A DNA stretch of 62,596 nt, taken from an uncultured Alphaproteobacteria bacterium (GTDB taxonomy: Bacteria > Pseudomonadota > Alphaproteobacteria > Geminicoccales > Geminicoccaceae). Below the pieces are notes generated by a model, which was not told the DNA's origin, searched no databases, and saw nothing but the letters and a program-made list of their open reading frames with translations. A program made the translations under genes and the position numbers. Location: contig CALKJU010000091.1 in assembly GCA_937995535.1 (NCBI GenBank), positions 1-62,596 on the forward strand, in the 5' to 3' direction. Positions 1 through 7,532 of the stretch are shown in pieces (positions within the stretch are counted from its first letter, which is position 1; each line of letters opens with the position of its first letter).

Positions 1-177
1 CTCGAGCACGAGAACCGGGATCTTGCCGTTGGGATTGAGGGCAAGGAACTCTGGCGTGCGGGTCGCGCCGGCGAGGATGTCGTGCTCGACCAAGCGCCAA
101 GGCAGCTCCAGCCGGGCCAGTATCATGCGGACCTTGTACCCGTTCCCCGAGCCCGTGAAGTCATGCAGCGTCAGCAT
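1..177 (-). CDS. Glutathione S-transferase, N-terminal part (cut by window edge)
   Basis: Fifty-nine codons are visible on the minus strand, starting at ATG 177 and running off the left edge. The peptide begins MLTLHDFTGSGNGYKVRMIL and continues through LNPNGKIPVLVLE. That is a thioredoxin-fold GST N-domain: beta1, an active-site loop with Ser/Asn, helix 1, and the cis-Pro strand (K-I-P-V-L) that binds glutathione. The C-terminal helical domain lies outside. A TTGACA hexamer at 226-231 (minus) could be a -35 element, but no good -10 follows it. The gene is downstream of the DUF72 gene on the same strand. The family call is safe; the substrate cannot be inferred. Confidence 0.85.
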   Translation of the reverse strand, partial: MLTLHDFTGSGNGYKVRMILARLELPWRLVEHDILAGATRTPEFLALNPNGKIPVLVLE

Positions 178-194
178 GGCCGATCTCTCATCGC

Positions 195-210
195 CGAGGC
201 GCAAGCCTCG
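195..210 (-). terminator. Small hairpin between DUF72 and GST genes
   Basis: A perfect 6-bp stem (CGAGGC/GCCTCG) with a GCAA-type tetraloop lies 45 bases past the DUF72 stop codon and 18 bases before the GST start. There is no U-tract. It may be a weak terminator or a 5-prime leader element of the GST mRNA. Confidence 0.3.
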
Positions 211-254
211 CCGCACCCGCGGCGCTGTCAAACGCGTTTCGCGCATGGCGACGA

Positions 255-1013
255 TCAGTGCGGCTGATGGTTCGTGGGTGGCGAGTGCGCGTCGAGCAGC
301 CGTTGCAGGATCAGCGCGTCGCACACTGCATGGTCGGCCTCGTCGGTGTTGTCGAAATAGGCCCAGACGTCGCGCCCCCGCGCGAGCTGGTCGCTGAGCC
401 AGCCCGCCCAGTCCAGCAGCCCGGCCTCGCCATAGGCGCCACGGTAACGCTGCTCGGCGCCGTGCAGCCGCAGATAGACGGCATCGGTGGTGACAAGGCG
501 CGGCGAGCGCAGCCCCGCCAGCTCGAACACGCAGAAGATCGCTCGGTGGCGGGCCAGCACCTCGGCGGTTTCGTCACCCCACCAGGAGCGGTCGCGGAAC
601 TCGATGGCGTAGCGGTGGCAGTCGGGCAGCATGGCGAGGAACCGGTCGAGCACCGCGGGATCGGCCGGAAAGCGAGGCGGGAGCTGGAAGAGCACCGGAC
701 CGAGCTTGCCGCCGAGCGGTGCCAGCCCCTGGAGGAACGCCTGAGCAAGTTCGCCGCACTGCGCCAGCCGATGGTAGTGGGTCAGTGCCCGCCACGCCTT
801 GACCGCGAACCGGAATCCTCGGGGTGTCGCGGTGGCCCAACCGGCGAGGCGCTCGGGCGGTTGCGGCCGGTAGAAGCTCGCATTGATCTCGACCGTGCTC
901 AGCCGCGTGGCGAGGAAGCCAAGCCATTGCCCGGTCGGCAGCCCGCGCGGATAGAACGGGCCACGCCAGTTGCGATAGCTCCACCCGGAGGTGCCTACCC
1001 GTGCGGTCGCCAT
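255..1013 (-). CDS. DUF72 (YecE-like) domain protein
   Basis: A 252-residue protein of the DUF72 family, a TIM-barrel-like fold of unknown biochemical function. Family marks are the N-terminal VGTSGWSYRNWRGPFYP, the VEINASFYRPQ strand, LFQLPPRF in the middle, and a C-terminal YFDNTDEADHAV resembling the usual F-N-N element. The full family length is present. The ATG at 1013 lies 4 bases after the stop of the upstream RraA-like gene, so the two are probably cotranscribed. No catalytic role is established for the family, and nothing in the sequence suggests one here. Confidence 0.9.
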   Translation of the reverse strand: MATARVGTSGWSYRNWRGPFYPRGLPTGQWLGFLATRLSTVEINASFYRPQPPERLAGWATATPRGFRFAVKAWRALTHYHRLAQCGELAQAFLQGLAPLGGKLGPVLFQLPPRFPADPAVLDRFLAMLPDCHRYAIEFRDRSWWGDETAEVLARHRAIFCVFELAGLRSPRLVTTDAVYLRLHGAEQRYRGAYGEAGLLDWAGWLSDQLARGRDVWAYFDNTDEADHAVCDALILQRLLDAHSPPTNHQPH

Positions 1014-1017
1014 TGCC

Positions 1018-1683
1018 TCACAACACGCCGTGGCGCGCGAACACCTCGGCCAATGAGGCTCCTTTCGTCAGCTCGTCGCGGGTCGTGTCCTCGGCCTTGA
1101 CCTTGTCGAGCGCCCGGGTGAACGCCTCGGCGGCCACGCCTTGCGGCACGACCACGACGCCGTCGGCGTCGCCCAGCACCCAGTCGCCCGGGATGACGCG
1201 CACGCCGGCCATCTCGACCGGCACGTCCATCGCCACCATCTCGCCGCGGCCCTTGCTGTCGAGCGGACCGATGCCGCCGTGGAACACGGGAAAGCGCATC
1301 TCGCGGATCCGGCGGATGTCGCGCACCAGCCCGTCGGTCAGGCAGCCGGCGGCGCCGCGGACCTGCGCCGCCGTGGTGAGCAGCTCGCCCCACGGCGCGA
1401 TGCGCTCCGTTGGTCCGCCGCAGGCGAGGACCGCGACCTCGCCTGGGCGCAGATCGTCGATCAAGGCCATCTCGACGGCGTAGGGATTGCTGCCGGGCGC
1501 TACGTGGTAGACGGGCCGGTACAGTCCGGTACGAGCACGGCCGAACAGCACAAGGCTCTCGTCGAGCGGGCGGACGAACGGACGGAGCGCCTGGCTCATC
1601 AGACCCAGGCCGTCGAGCACGTCCGACAGGACGGCGGCATAGAGCGAGCCAATGATGGTCTCACGCGAGGGCAGCTCGGTCAC
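1018..1683 (-). CDS. RraA / HMG aldolase-family protein
   Basis: A 221-residue RraA-like protein. The family includes 4-hydroxy-4-methyl-2-oxoglutarate/oxaloacetate aldolases and the RNase E inhibitor RraA. Visible marks are SDVLDGLG near the N-terminus, GCLTDGLVRDIRRIRE (the G-x-x-R-D metal/pyruvate site) and GDWVLGDADGVVVVP near the C-terminus. The frame is open further upstream, but GTG 1683 is chosen because GGAGGA lies six bases before it and the protein then starts at the usual family position. It is 4 bases from the DUF72 gene. The aldolase role is more likely than RNase E regulation, but the substrate is unknown. Confidence 0.85.
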   Translation of the reverse strand: MTELPSRETIIGSLYAAVLSDVLDGLGLMSQALRPFVRPLDESLVLFGRARTGLYRPVYHVAPGSNPYAVEMALIDDLRPGEVAVLACGGPTERIAPWGELLTTAAQVRGAAGCLTDGLVRDIRRIREMRFPVFHGGIGPLDSKGRGEMVAMDVPVEMAGVRVIPGDWVLGDADGVVVVPQGVAAEAFTRALDKVKAEDTTRDELTKGASLAEVFARHGVL

Positions 1684-1769
1684 GACGGTCCTCCCCGGTG
1701 GCCGCGCTGACGGCCCGAGCCCAGTGTGCGCGTCGCGGCGGCGCGCCGCCAAGGGTGTTCGGCGTCGGG

Positions 1770-2471
1770 TCAGCCGGGGAGCGTTTCGACCCGCCAGCGG
1801 GCGGCGGTCACGGATGGCTCAAGGCTCAGTCTCCCGACGATCTGCTCGATCACCTTGTCGGCGCGCGTGTCGGCGTGGACAAGTGCTTGGATCTCGACCC
1901 GGTCGCTGTCCTCGATGTTGCTGCTGTCGAGCTGGCGCAGATGCATGGCACTGGCCGCAAGACCCTGCAGCAGGAGGGCGCGGACATGTGCCTCCTGCTC
2001 ACTGCGGCAGACGATCGTCACGCCGTAGCCGACCTCGAGTTCGCTCGTGGCGAGCGACTGCCGGTTGATCCTGTAGACCAGCGGTCGGAGCAGGAGATTG
2101 ACTGCGATCACCAGCCCCGCGACCAACGCGGCGTAGACTACCGCGCCCGCCCCGGCGAGGATCCCGACCGCCGCCGAGCACCACAGCGTCGCCGCAGTGT
2201 TGAGTCCCCGCACCGTGAGGCCCTCGCGGAAGATGATCCCTGCACCGAGGAAGCCGATCCCGGACACGACCTGGGCGGCAACCCGCGTGGGGCTGACCTC
2301 CTCGGGAAAGACCGCCGAGAACACGACGAAGCTAGCAGAGCCGAGCGCGACCAGCGTGTTGGTCCGCAGCCCAGCGAGCCGCTGTCGCCACTGCCGCTCG
2401 AACCCTATGGCGGCGCCCAGAAGCACCGCCGCGCCGAGGTTGAGGGCCGTGACCTCGAGAGGTACCGCCAT
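1770..2471 (-). CDS. mgtC: MgtC/SapB family membrane protein
   Basis: A 233-residue inner-membrane protein with about four to five N-terminal helices and a soluble C-terminal regulatory domain. The MgtC signature is present: GAAIGFERQWRQRLAGLRTN, then SGIGFLGAGIIF and GLNTAATLW. In known cases MgtC-type proteins support growth in low Mg2+ and modulate the F-ATPase or other partners rather than transporting Mg2+ themselves. ATG 2471 is preferred over an upstream in-frame start because GGAGG sits five bases ahead. The gene is 79 bases downstream of mgtE, which supports a magnesium-related unit. A GC palindrome at 1737-1750, just past the stop, could form a short stem. Confidence 0.88.
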   Translation of the reverse strand: MAVPLEVTALNLGAAVLLGAAIGFERQWRQRLAGLRTNTLVALGSASFVVFSAVFPEEVSPTRVAAQVVSGIGFLGAGIIFREGLTVRGLNTAATLWCSAAVGILAGAGAVVYAALVAGLVIAVNLLLRPLVYRINRQSLATSELEVGYGVTIVCRSEQEAHVRALLLQGLAASAMHLRQLDSSNIEDSDRVEIQALVHADTRADKVIEQIVGRLSLEPSVTAARWRVETLPG

Positions 2472-2550
2472 GGAGGCCTCCACGGTGAAGCGGGAGCCGC
2501 GAGGGCGCCCGAGATCCTGAGGCAATCGTCCGAGAAGCTGTGGCGCGCGC

Positions 2551-3933
2551 TCAGTCGGCCCCCGGCATCGGCAGGAAGGAGGTCGCGACCATGAAGTAGA
2601 TCAGGACGCCGACCGCGTCGGCGATGGAGGTGATGAGCGGCGCGCTGGCCGAGGCCGGGTCCAGCTTGAGCCGCCACAGCAGGAACGGCAGCGACATGCC
2701 AATGGTGCTGCCGACGATCACGATGAGGACCATCGCGGCGGCCACGACCGCGGCGATCTCCGGCCCACCGCGGACGACGCCGATGACCGACACGGCCGCT
2801 GCCATGGTCACTCCGAGCAGGCCAGCGACCAGCACTTCCTTGCCGATCATGCCGGTCCAGTCGCGCAGGCGCACATCGCCCGTGGCGAGCGCCCGCACCA
2901 TGAGCGTGGCCGCCTGCGAGCCGGCGTTGCCGCCTGAGTCGATCAGCAGCGGCAGGAAGAACACGAGGGCCACATAGGCCGCGATGGTGTCCTCGAAATA
3001 GGCGATGCCGGCACCCGAGAAGATGTTGCCGAAGACGAGCACGACCAGCCAGACGATCCGCATCCGGTAGAGCAGCCAGATGCTCGCGTCCTTGATCGTC
3101 ACCGGCGGCAGCACGGCTCCCTTGTGGCCGAGGCCCTCTTGCACCGCGCCGATCCGGCGGAAGTCGCGCGTGGCCCGCTCGATCTCGACGTCGAGCGCGT
3201 CGTCGGCGGTGACGATGCCGACCAGCATGTTGTTCCCGTCGACGACGGGCAGGGCGAGCAGGTCGTAGTCGGCGATCTTGCGCGCGACCTCCTCACGCGG
3301 GTCCTCGGCACGGGCGAACACGACGTCCGTTCGCATGATGTCGCCAACCCGGGTCGCGTCGTCAGCGACCAGCAGGTCGCGCAGCGCGACCACGCCCACG
3401 AGCATCCGCCGGTCATCGACAACGTAGGCGTCGTAAATGGTCTCCTTGTCGGGTGCCTCGCGGCGCAGGGTGTCGATCGCCTCGCGCGCGGTGGCGTCCG
3501 GCGCGAGGCTCGCATAGTCCGAGGTCATCACCGAGCCCGCGGTACCCTCGGGGTAGGAGGCGAGATTGCGGATGTCCTCCCGCTCAGCGTGCGCCAGTCC
3601 CGGGAGCAGAGCCTGCTGCTGCTCGACCGACAGCCGCTTGAACAGGTCGGCTCGCTCGTCGTGCGACATGGCGGTGATCAGCCGGGCGAGGTCGCTCCGG
3701 GCGAGCTGACGCGCCAGCTCGACCTGGATCGTGGGCTCGAGATAGCCGAACAGCTCGGCTTGGCGGCGCTCCGGCAGGGCCAGGAGCACGCGTGCGGCCT
3801 CGACCGGGCCGAGGTCCTCGAGCGCCGCGGCCACATCGGCCGGGTGCTGGTCGCGCAGGGCGACGCGGATCGAGTCCACGTCGCCGTTGGCAAGGAAGCC
3901 GTTGATCGCAGCGTTCACGATCCTGGCTGTCAT
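2551..3933 (-). CDS. mgtE: Magnesium transporter MgtE
   Basis: A 460-residue MgtE-type Mg2+ channel in the inner membrane. Domain order: a cytosolic helical N-domain (about 1-125) with the repeated HPADVAAALEDL pattern, two CBS domains (about 133-255) that sense Mg2+, a plug helix, then five membrane helices (about 285-455). The pore signature LLIDSGGNAGSQA is intact. Length matches the family. mgtC follows on the same strand. In known MgtE proteins the CBS/N-domain closes the pore when cytosolic Mg2+ is high, so control is largely post-translational. I looked for an Mg2+ leader riboswitch upstream and did not recognise one. Confidence 0.95.
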   Translation of the reverse strand: MTARIVNAAINGFLANGDVDSIRVALRDQHPADVAAALEDLGPVEAARVLLALPERRQAELFGYLEPTIQVELARQLARSDLARLITAMSHDERADLFKRLSVEQQQALLPGLAHAEREDIRNLASYPEGTAGSVMTSDYASLAPDATAREAIDTLRREAPDKETIYDAYVVDDRRMLVGVVALRDLLVADDATRVGDIMRTDVVFARAEDPREEVARKIADYDLLALPVVDGNNMLVGIVTADDALDVEIERATRDFRRIGAVQEGLGHKGAVLPPVTIKDASIWLLYRMRIVWLVVLVFGNIFSGAGIAYFEDTIAAYVALVFFLPLLIDSGGNAGSQAATLMVRALATGDVRLRDWTGMIGKEVLVAGLLGVTMAAAVSVIGVVRGGPEIAAVVAAAMVLIVIVGSTIGMSLPFLLWRLKLDPASASAPLITSIADAVGVLIYFMVATSFLPMPGAD

Positions 3934-4100
3934 GGCGCAGCTCCGTTGCTCGGGGGGGATCGCCGCCAGCGGAGGCGCCGCGCGTCAGACCAAGGGCGCG
4001 CTCAGCCGCCAGCGCTTGCGTGCGGTTGAGGCCGCGACGTTTCGCGGCGCCGTGGCCGGACGACTAGACCGGTGGTCCATAAAAGGACTCCGTGGACCGC

Positions 4101-4397
4101 TCAGGCGACCGCTCTGTGACAGATCGACGCCGCCCGCTTGCGGCGCGCCGGCAGCAGCACGCGCGCGATCCGCGGGCGAGACCCGGCCTTTGGGGAGGCT
4201 GTCGCCCGATCGGTCGCCCGGCGCGCCGCAGGTTCCCCGCTTACCGGGTTCGGCGCCCAGCAGCAGCTCGGACCGCGGCCCGGCGCTGTCGGGGTCGGAC
4301 GCGGCGGCGGCGCAGACGCGGCCCGAATGCCGGGCTTCGGCGGGTCGCCCCACACGGCACCACGCACCGCCCGTAGAAAGTCGAAGAGATCCAGCAT
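4101..4397 (-). CDS. Possible small protein, unrecognised
   Basis: A 98-residue ORF starting MLDLFDFLRAVRGAVWG. Only about the first 24 residues look protein-like (an amphipathic helix followed by DPPKPG). The remainder is Arg/Ala/Pro-rich and may be fortuitous. What argues for translation is a strong Shine-Dalgarno, AGGAGGTGGACA directly before the ATG. This SD lies inside the 3-prime arm of the 4399-4436 hairpin, which could hide it from ribosomes. No family is recognised. It may instead be a short leader peptide or a decayed gene. Confidence 0.3.
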   Translation of the reverse strand: MLDLFDFLRAVRGAVWGDPPKPGIRAASAPPPRPTPTAPGRGPSCCWAPNPVSGEPAARRATDRATASPKAGSRPRIARVLLPARRKRAASICHRAVA

Positions 4398-4398
4398 T

Positions 4399-4436
4399 GT
4401 CCACCTCCTCGTCCTCGACCGGGACGCGAGGTGGAC
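4399..4436 (-). promoter_or_regulatory. Hairpin covering a Shine-Dalgarno sequence
   Basis: A 9-bp perfect outer stem (GTCCACCTC at 4399-4407 with GAGGTGGAC at 4428-4436) and an inner CGTCC/GGACG stem form a 14-bp interrupted hairpin. Read on minus, the 3-prime arm contains the GAGGTGGAC that serves as SD for the ATG at 4397. This geometry is seen in RNA thermometers and other SD-masking switches. Read on plus it could simply be a terminator-like stem. Confidence 0.4.
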
Positions 4437-4924
4437 GGCTGACCCTCAGGTCCGCACGCCGCCCACCCGGTTCCCGACCGGGGCGCTCGTTTGTCGGCGG
4501 AGCGGCACCCGCATGCGGGCACCCCTCCTAGGGTCGCTGTCCATCGCTGTCTCGTTGGTGGTTTGGCCCGCCGACCGGACGATCCACGGGCCGAATCGCG
4601 AAGTATTCCTCGACGCGGTTCGGGTCAAGCGTCGGGTTCGGCGAGCCGCCAGCGTGATCGGGTCGGCGCCGTTGGGGGGCGCGACAGGCCGGCGGCCAAG
4701 AGCGAGCCGACGGCGGTCGTGGCGGGCAGCAGCTCCCACGGGGCGGTCCGCCTGGGGCATATCGCGCGATCCTGTGGGCCTTCTCACCCGTCTCCGGCCA
4801 AGCACTGGTAGTGACCTCGCTATGGCGCAGTAAGGTTCCGCGCCAGGAACGAGCGTTGGCACCGGTCTTGCCAGGGATGGGCTGCAGCTATCGATGGGAT
4901 GGCTGACATCAGTGAGGACCTGAG

Positions 4925-5197
4925 ATGATGAAGATGACCTGTGCGTTCTTGCTCACGCTTTCCTTCGCCCTCGCACCCGGCCTTGCGAGCGCTGACGATA
5001 TCTGTCCGGCGACCACCAAGTCCGACTGGCAGAGTGCCGATGCGATCGCCGCGAAGGCGGCCGAGCTGGGCTACGTGGTCCGCAAGGTCGAGGAGGAGCA
5101 CGGCTGCTGGGAGGTGAAGGGCACCGACGCCGCGGGCGCGCGTGTCGAGGTCTACTTCCACCCCGTCACCGCGGAAGTGATGAAGGTGAAGAGCTGA
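4925..5197 (+). CDS. Periplasmic PepSY-domain protein
   Basis: A 90-residue exported protein: a signal peptide (MMKMTCAFLLTLSFALAPGLASA) is followed by a single PepSY-like domain, with CWEVKGTDAAGARVEVYFHP and VMKVKS as the closing strands. Small PepSY proteins of this kind often sit beside membrane cytochromes b and are thought to assist periplasmic redox or metal handling; the exact role is unknown. The start has GAGGACCTGAG just upstream. The cytochrome b561 gene begins 3 bases after the stop, so the two are almost certainly cotranscribed. Two cysteines flank the mature domain and may form a disulfide. Confidence 0.82.
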   Translation: MMKMTCAFLLTLSFALAPGLASADDICPATTKSDWQSADAIAAKAAELGYVVRKVEEEHGCWEVKGTDAAGARVEVYFHPVTAEVMKVKS

Positions 5198-5200
5198 GCC

Positions 5201-5755
5201 ATGCGGAAGCCGACGATGTTGTTGGCGTCGGGGGCTGAGGTTCGCACCGTCGTGGTCTGGGATGCCCCGACCCGCCTCTTCCACTGGTGCCTGGCCGTGG
5301 GTTTCGCGACCGCCTGGATCGCCGAGGCAGGTGAGGAACTGCACGAGCTCGCCGGCTATCTCGTCCTGGCACTCGTCGGCTTCCGCCTCGTCTGGGGCTT
5401 CGTCGGCCCGCCCCATGCCCGGTTCGTCGACTTCGTCCGGCCTCCGCGGGACGTCGTCCGCTACCTGTTGGCGCTAGCTGCCGGCGATCCCCCGCGGCAT
5501 CTGGGCCACAACCCGGCCGGCGGGGCGATGATCGTGGCTCTCCTTGCCGCGGTCACCGTTACCGCCGGCAGCGGTGCCTTGATGGTCACCGACCGGTTCT
5601 GGGGCGTCGACTGGGTCGAGGATCTCCACGCTCTCGCGAGCGACCTGACGTTGCTGCTGATCGCTGGCCACCTCTGCGGGGTGGCCGTGAGCAGCCTGCT
5701 TCATCGCGAGAATCTCGTCCTGGCCATGCTCACCGGGATCAAACGCGCCGACTGA
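5201..5755 (+). CDS. Cytochrome b561-type membrane protein
   Basis: A 184-residue four-helix membrane cytochrome b (COG3658-like). It begins with VVWDAPTRLFHWCLAVGF, where His28 is a typical haem ligand, followed by ELHELAGY (His48), a GHNPAGG loop, and the C-terminal DLHALASDLTLLLIAGHLCGV. These histidines are placed to bind two b haems across the membrane. Such proteins move electrons between quinols and periplasmic acceptors. The preceding PepSY protein is the likely periplasmic partner. A GC-rich hairpin 28 bases past the stop is a good terminator candidate. The electron donor and acceptor cannot be inferred. Confidence 0.85.
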   Translation: MRKPTMLLASGAEVRTVVVWDAPTRLFHWCLAVGFATAWIAEAGEELHELAGYLVLALVGFRLVWGFVGPPHARFVDFVRPPRDVVRYLLALAAGDPPRHLGHNPAGGAMIVALLAAVTVTAGSGALMVTDRFWGVDWVEDLHALASDLTLLLIAGHLCGVAVSSLLHRENLVLAMLTGIKRAD

Positions 5756-6083
5756 CCGCGTTTCGCGAAAACGCCTAGCGGGCGCGCCGCGGCCGAAGCC
5801 ACCGGCCGCGGCGCCTGCCGTTACGGGGACCGGCGATGCGCGTGACTGCGACCGCGATCGACGGCCAAGCCAGATGGAACCGTGCTGATGGGGGCCGGCG
5901 CGTGCACGGCCGCGGATGTGGTCGGCCTTCCGGCGGAGATGACCTCGGATGTGACCCGCTCGGCGGACACGCTCGTGCGCCGGAGCGGGGGCTCACTCAC
6001 CAGCCCGGCGTCCGCGGCCCGTCGACCCGACCCGCGAGCCGCGCGGCGGCGACTATCAGATCCGCGCCGACCGCACCGCCGGC
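5756..6083. other. Intergenic stretch between the cytochrome b and SDR genes
   Basis: These 328 bases separate two convergent genes. Apart from the terminator-like hairpin at 5784-5814 I see no conserved coding sequence or regulatory motif. Short ORFs on plus from 5836 and 5882 are Arg/Ala-rich, lack a good RBS, and overlap each other. Confidence 0.5.
5784..5814 (+). terminator. Terminator-like hairpin after cytochrome b gene
   Basis: A perfect 12-bp GC stem (GCGCCGCGGCCG at 5784-5795, complement at 5803-5814) has a 7-base loop. No poly-U follows, which is common in high-GC alphaproteobacteria. It could serve both convergent transcripts. Confidence 0.6.
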
Positions 6084-6866
6084 TCAGATCGTCTCGACAT
6101 TGCCGCAGACGCCCAGCGACTGGCCGGAGACGCGCGCACCTAGCGGCGAGCACAGGTAGACCACGGCGGCGGCCACGTCGTGCGGCGTGACCTTGGTCCG
6201 CATCGAGGTGTTGGCGAGATAGGTCTGCTCCATCTCGGCGAAGCTCACCCCGGTCTGAGCCGCGCGGGCCTCGATCACCCGATCGATGCGCGGCCCGGCG
6301 ACGATCCCCGGCAGCACCGCGTTGACCCGGATGCGGTGCGGCCCGAGTTCACGCGCGAGGCTCTGGGTGAAGCCGATCACGCCCCATTTCGCCGCCGCGT
6401 AGGGGGTGCGGTAGGCGTAGCCGAGGCGTCCTGCGGCCGAACTCATGTTGACGATCGCCCCGCCGCCGGCGGCCTTGAGCATCGGCACGGCGCGCCGGGC
6501 GCACAGGAACATGCCGGTGAGGTCGACCTCGAGGCAGCGCCGCCAGTCGGCCGGGTCGATGTCCTCGACATTGCCCGTGGGCCCGGCGATCCCGGCATTG
6601 TTGACCAGCACGTCGAGCCCGCCCAGCGACTCTCGGATCGCGTCGAACATGGCGTCGACCTGCGCCTCGTCGGCGACGTCGGCGCGACTGACGCCGGCCC
6701 CCGGCAGCGTCGCGCGGCACTCGGCCAGCGCTGTCTCATCGACGTCGCAAAGATGGACCCTCGCGCCCGCCTCCAGCATCGCCTCGACGATCGCCCGGCC
6801 GATCCCCGCGGCGCCGGCCGTGACCAGGACGCGCAACCCGTCCTCGACCCGCAACCCGTGCAGCAT
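6084..6866 (-). CDS. SDR-family NAD(P)-dependent oxidoreductase
   Basis: A 260-residue classical short-chain dehydrogenase. It has the cofactor loop TAGAAGIGRA, an acidic residue after beta2 (VHLCDVDE) suggesting NAD(H) preference, LVNNAGIAGP, the catalytic Ser in VNMSSAAGRLG and the Y-x-x-x-K motif in YAAAKWG. The C-terminus closes with the family S-G-Q-x-L-x-V-x-G pattern. ATG 6866 is chosen because GGGGAGG lies eight bases upstream; an earlier in-frame start lacks one. It is monocistronic, convergent with the cytochrome b gene, and divergent from the DUF2946-like gene. The substrate is unknown. Confidence 0.9.
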   Translation of the reverse strand: MLHGLRVEDGLRVLVTAGAAGIGRAIVEAMLEAGARVHLCDVDETALAECRATLPGAGVSRADVADEAQVDAMFDAIRESLGGLDVLVNNAGIAGPTGNVEDIDPADWRRCLEVDLTGMFLCARRAVPMLKAAGGGAIVNMSSAAGRLGYAYRTPYAAAKWGVIGFTQSLARELGPHRIRVNAVLPGIVAGPRIDRVIEARAAQTGVSFAEMEQTYLANTSMRTKVTPHDVAAAVVYLCSPLGARVSGQSLGVCGNVETI

Positions 6867-7007
6867 CTTCGTCGCCTCCCCGGCACGCACGCGGATCTTG
6901 CCTCCGTGGCGGGCCGGCGTCGATCACAGCGTAACTGATTGACGGCGCAGGCCGATGACCCGCACGATGACGTTCTGCATCGGAGTGGGCCGGTCGTGGC
7001 GGGCTCG

Positions 7008-7400
7008 ATGCTACGCGCATGCGCCAAAGGCTGGGGCTGGAGGATCACGGCGAAGCTCGCCGTGCTCGCCCTCGTGCTGCTCGGCGTGCCGTACGGGCTC
7101 GCCCATCAGCCGACGCCGCCACCGGACCTCGCGGCGTTCGCGCTGCCGGACGGGACCCTGCCAACCCTGTGCGCCGACGTCGCCGGCGAGTCAGACCGCG
7201 ACGGCGAGCCGGCGAACTCATGCCTGATCGCCTGCCTGCAGGCGATCGGCGTGCCGAGCCTGCTCGCGACCACCGGCCCTTGCCTACCGGCGCGCGCCAG
7301 TCAGCAACGGCCTGCCGCCCGTTCGCGAGCGGTCGTGGCGCGGACCATCTGGGCCGCGGCACGGGCACGAGCACCGCCCCTCGTCCTCTCGACGGTCTGA
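7008..7400 (+). CDS. DUF2946-like small exported protein
   Basis: A 130-residue protein with a hydrophobic N-terminal segment (TAKLAVLALVLLGVPYGLA) that is a signal peptide or anchor, a short Cys-containing middle (LPTLCAD, SCLIACLQ) and a C-terminus ending RARAPPLVLSTV. The Cys spacing and the terminal R-x-P-P motif resemble DUF2946, whose members often neighbour PepSY or TonB-dependent metal-uptake genes. The match is by eye and not strong. ATG 7008 is preferred to an upstream TTG because the signal segment then begins properly. The PepSY membrane gene follows after 132 bases, so a metal or siderophore role is plausible but unproven. Confidence 0.55.
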   Translation: MLRACAKGWGWRITAKLAVLALVLLGVPYGLAHQPTPPPDLAAFALPDGTLPTLCADVAGESDRDGEPANSCLIACLQAIGVPSLLATTGPCLPARASQQRPAARSRAVVARTIWAAARARAPPLVLSTV

Positions 7401-7532
7401 CGAGACCGGCTGCGTCGAGCGGCCTGGGCTTTCCTCCGCTCGATCCGCCGTTCAGCGACAAGGCCTGCCCGGAAGCGTCCAGTGGCTCCGGTGCAGGCGC
7501 ACCGCAACCTCGACCCGTTGGGGACCACTACC

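Larger units (their letters stand above)
3934..4924. other. Gene-poor 1-kb stretch between mgtE and the PepSY gene
   Basis: No convincing conserved protein is encoded here. It contains one weak small ORF on minus (4101-4397), an inverted repeat GGTCCA/TGGACC at 4074-4098, and a strong interrupted hairpin at 4399-4436. Translations of the rest are Arg/Ala/Pro-rich in every frame, as expected for random GC-rich DNA. It probably holds the promoters of mgtE (minus) and the PepSY gene (plus). I did not recognise a riboswitch consensus. Confidence 0.5.

Noticed and set aside
3934..4924. Magnesium (M-box) or manganese (yybP-ykoY) riboswitch before mgtE
   Set aside because: I compared remembered consensus cores with both strands and found only partial resemblance in GC-rich stems, not the conserved loops.
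5815..6083. Small plus-strand ORFs in the gap before the SDR gene
   Set aside because: No ribosome site, Arg/Ala-rich translation, and overlap with one another in different frames.
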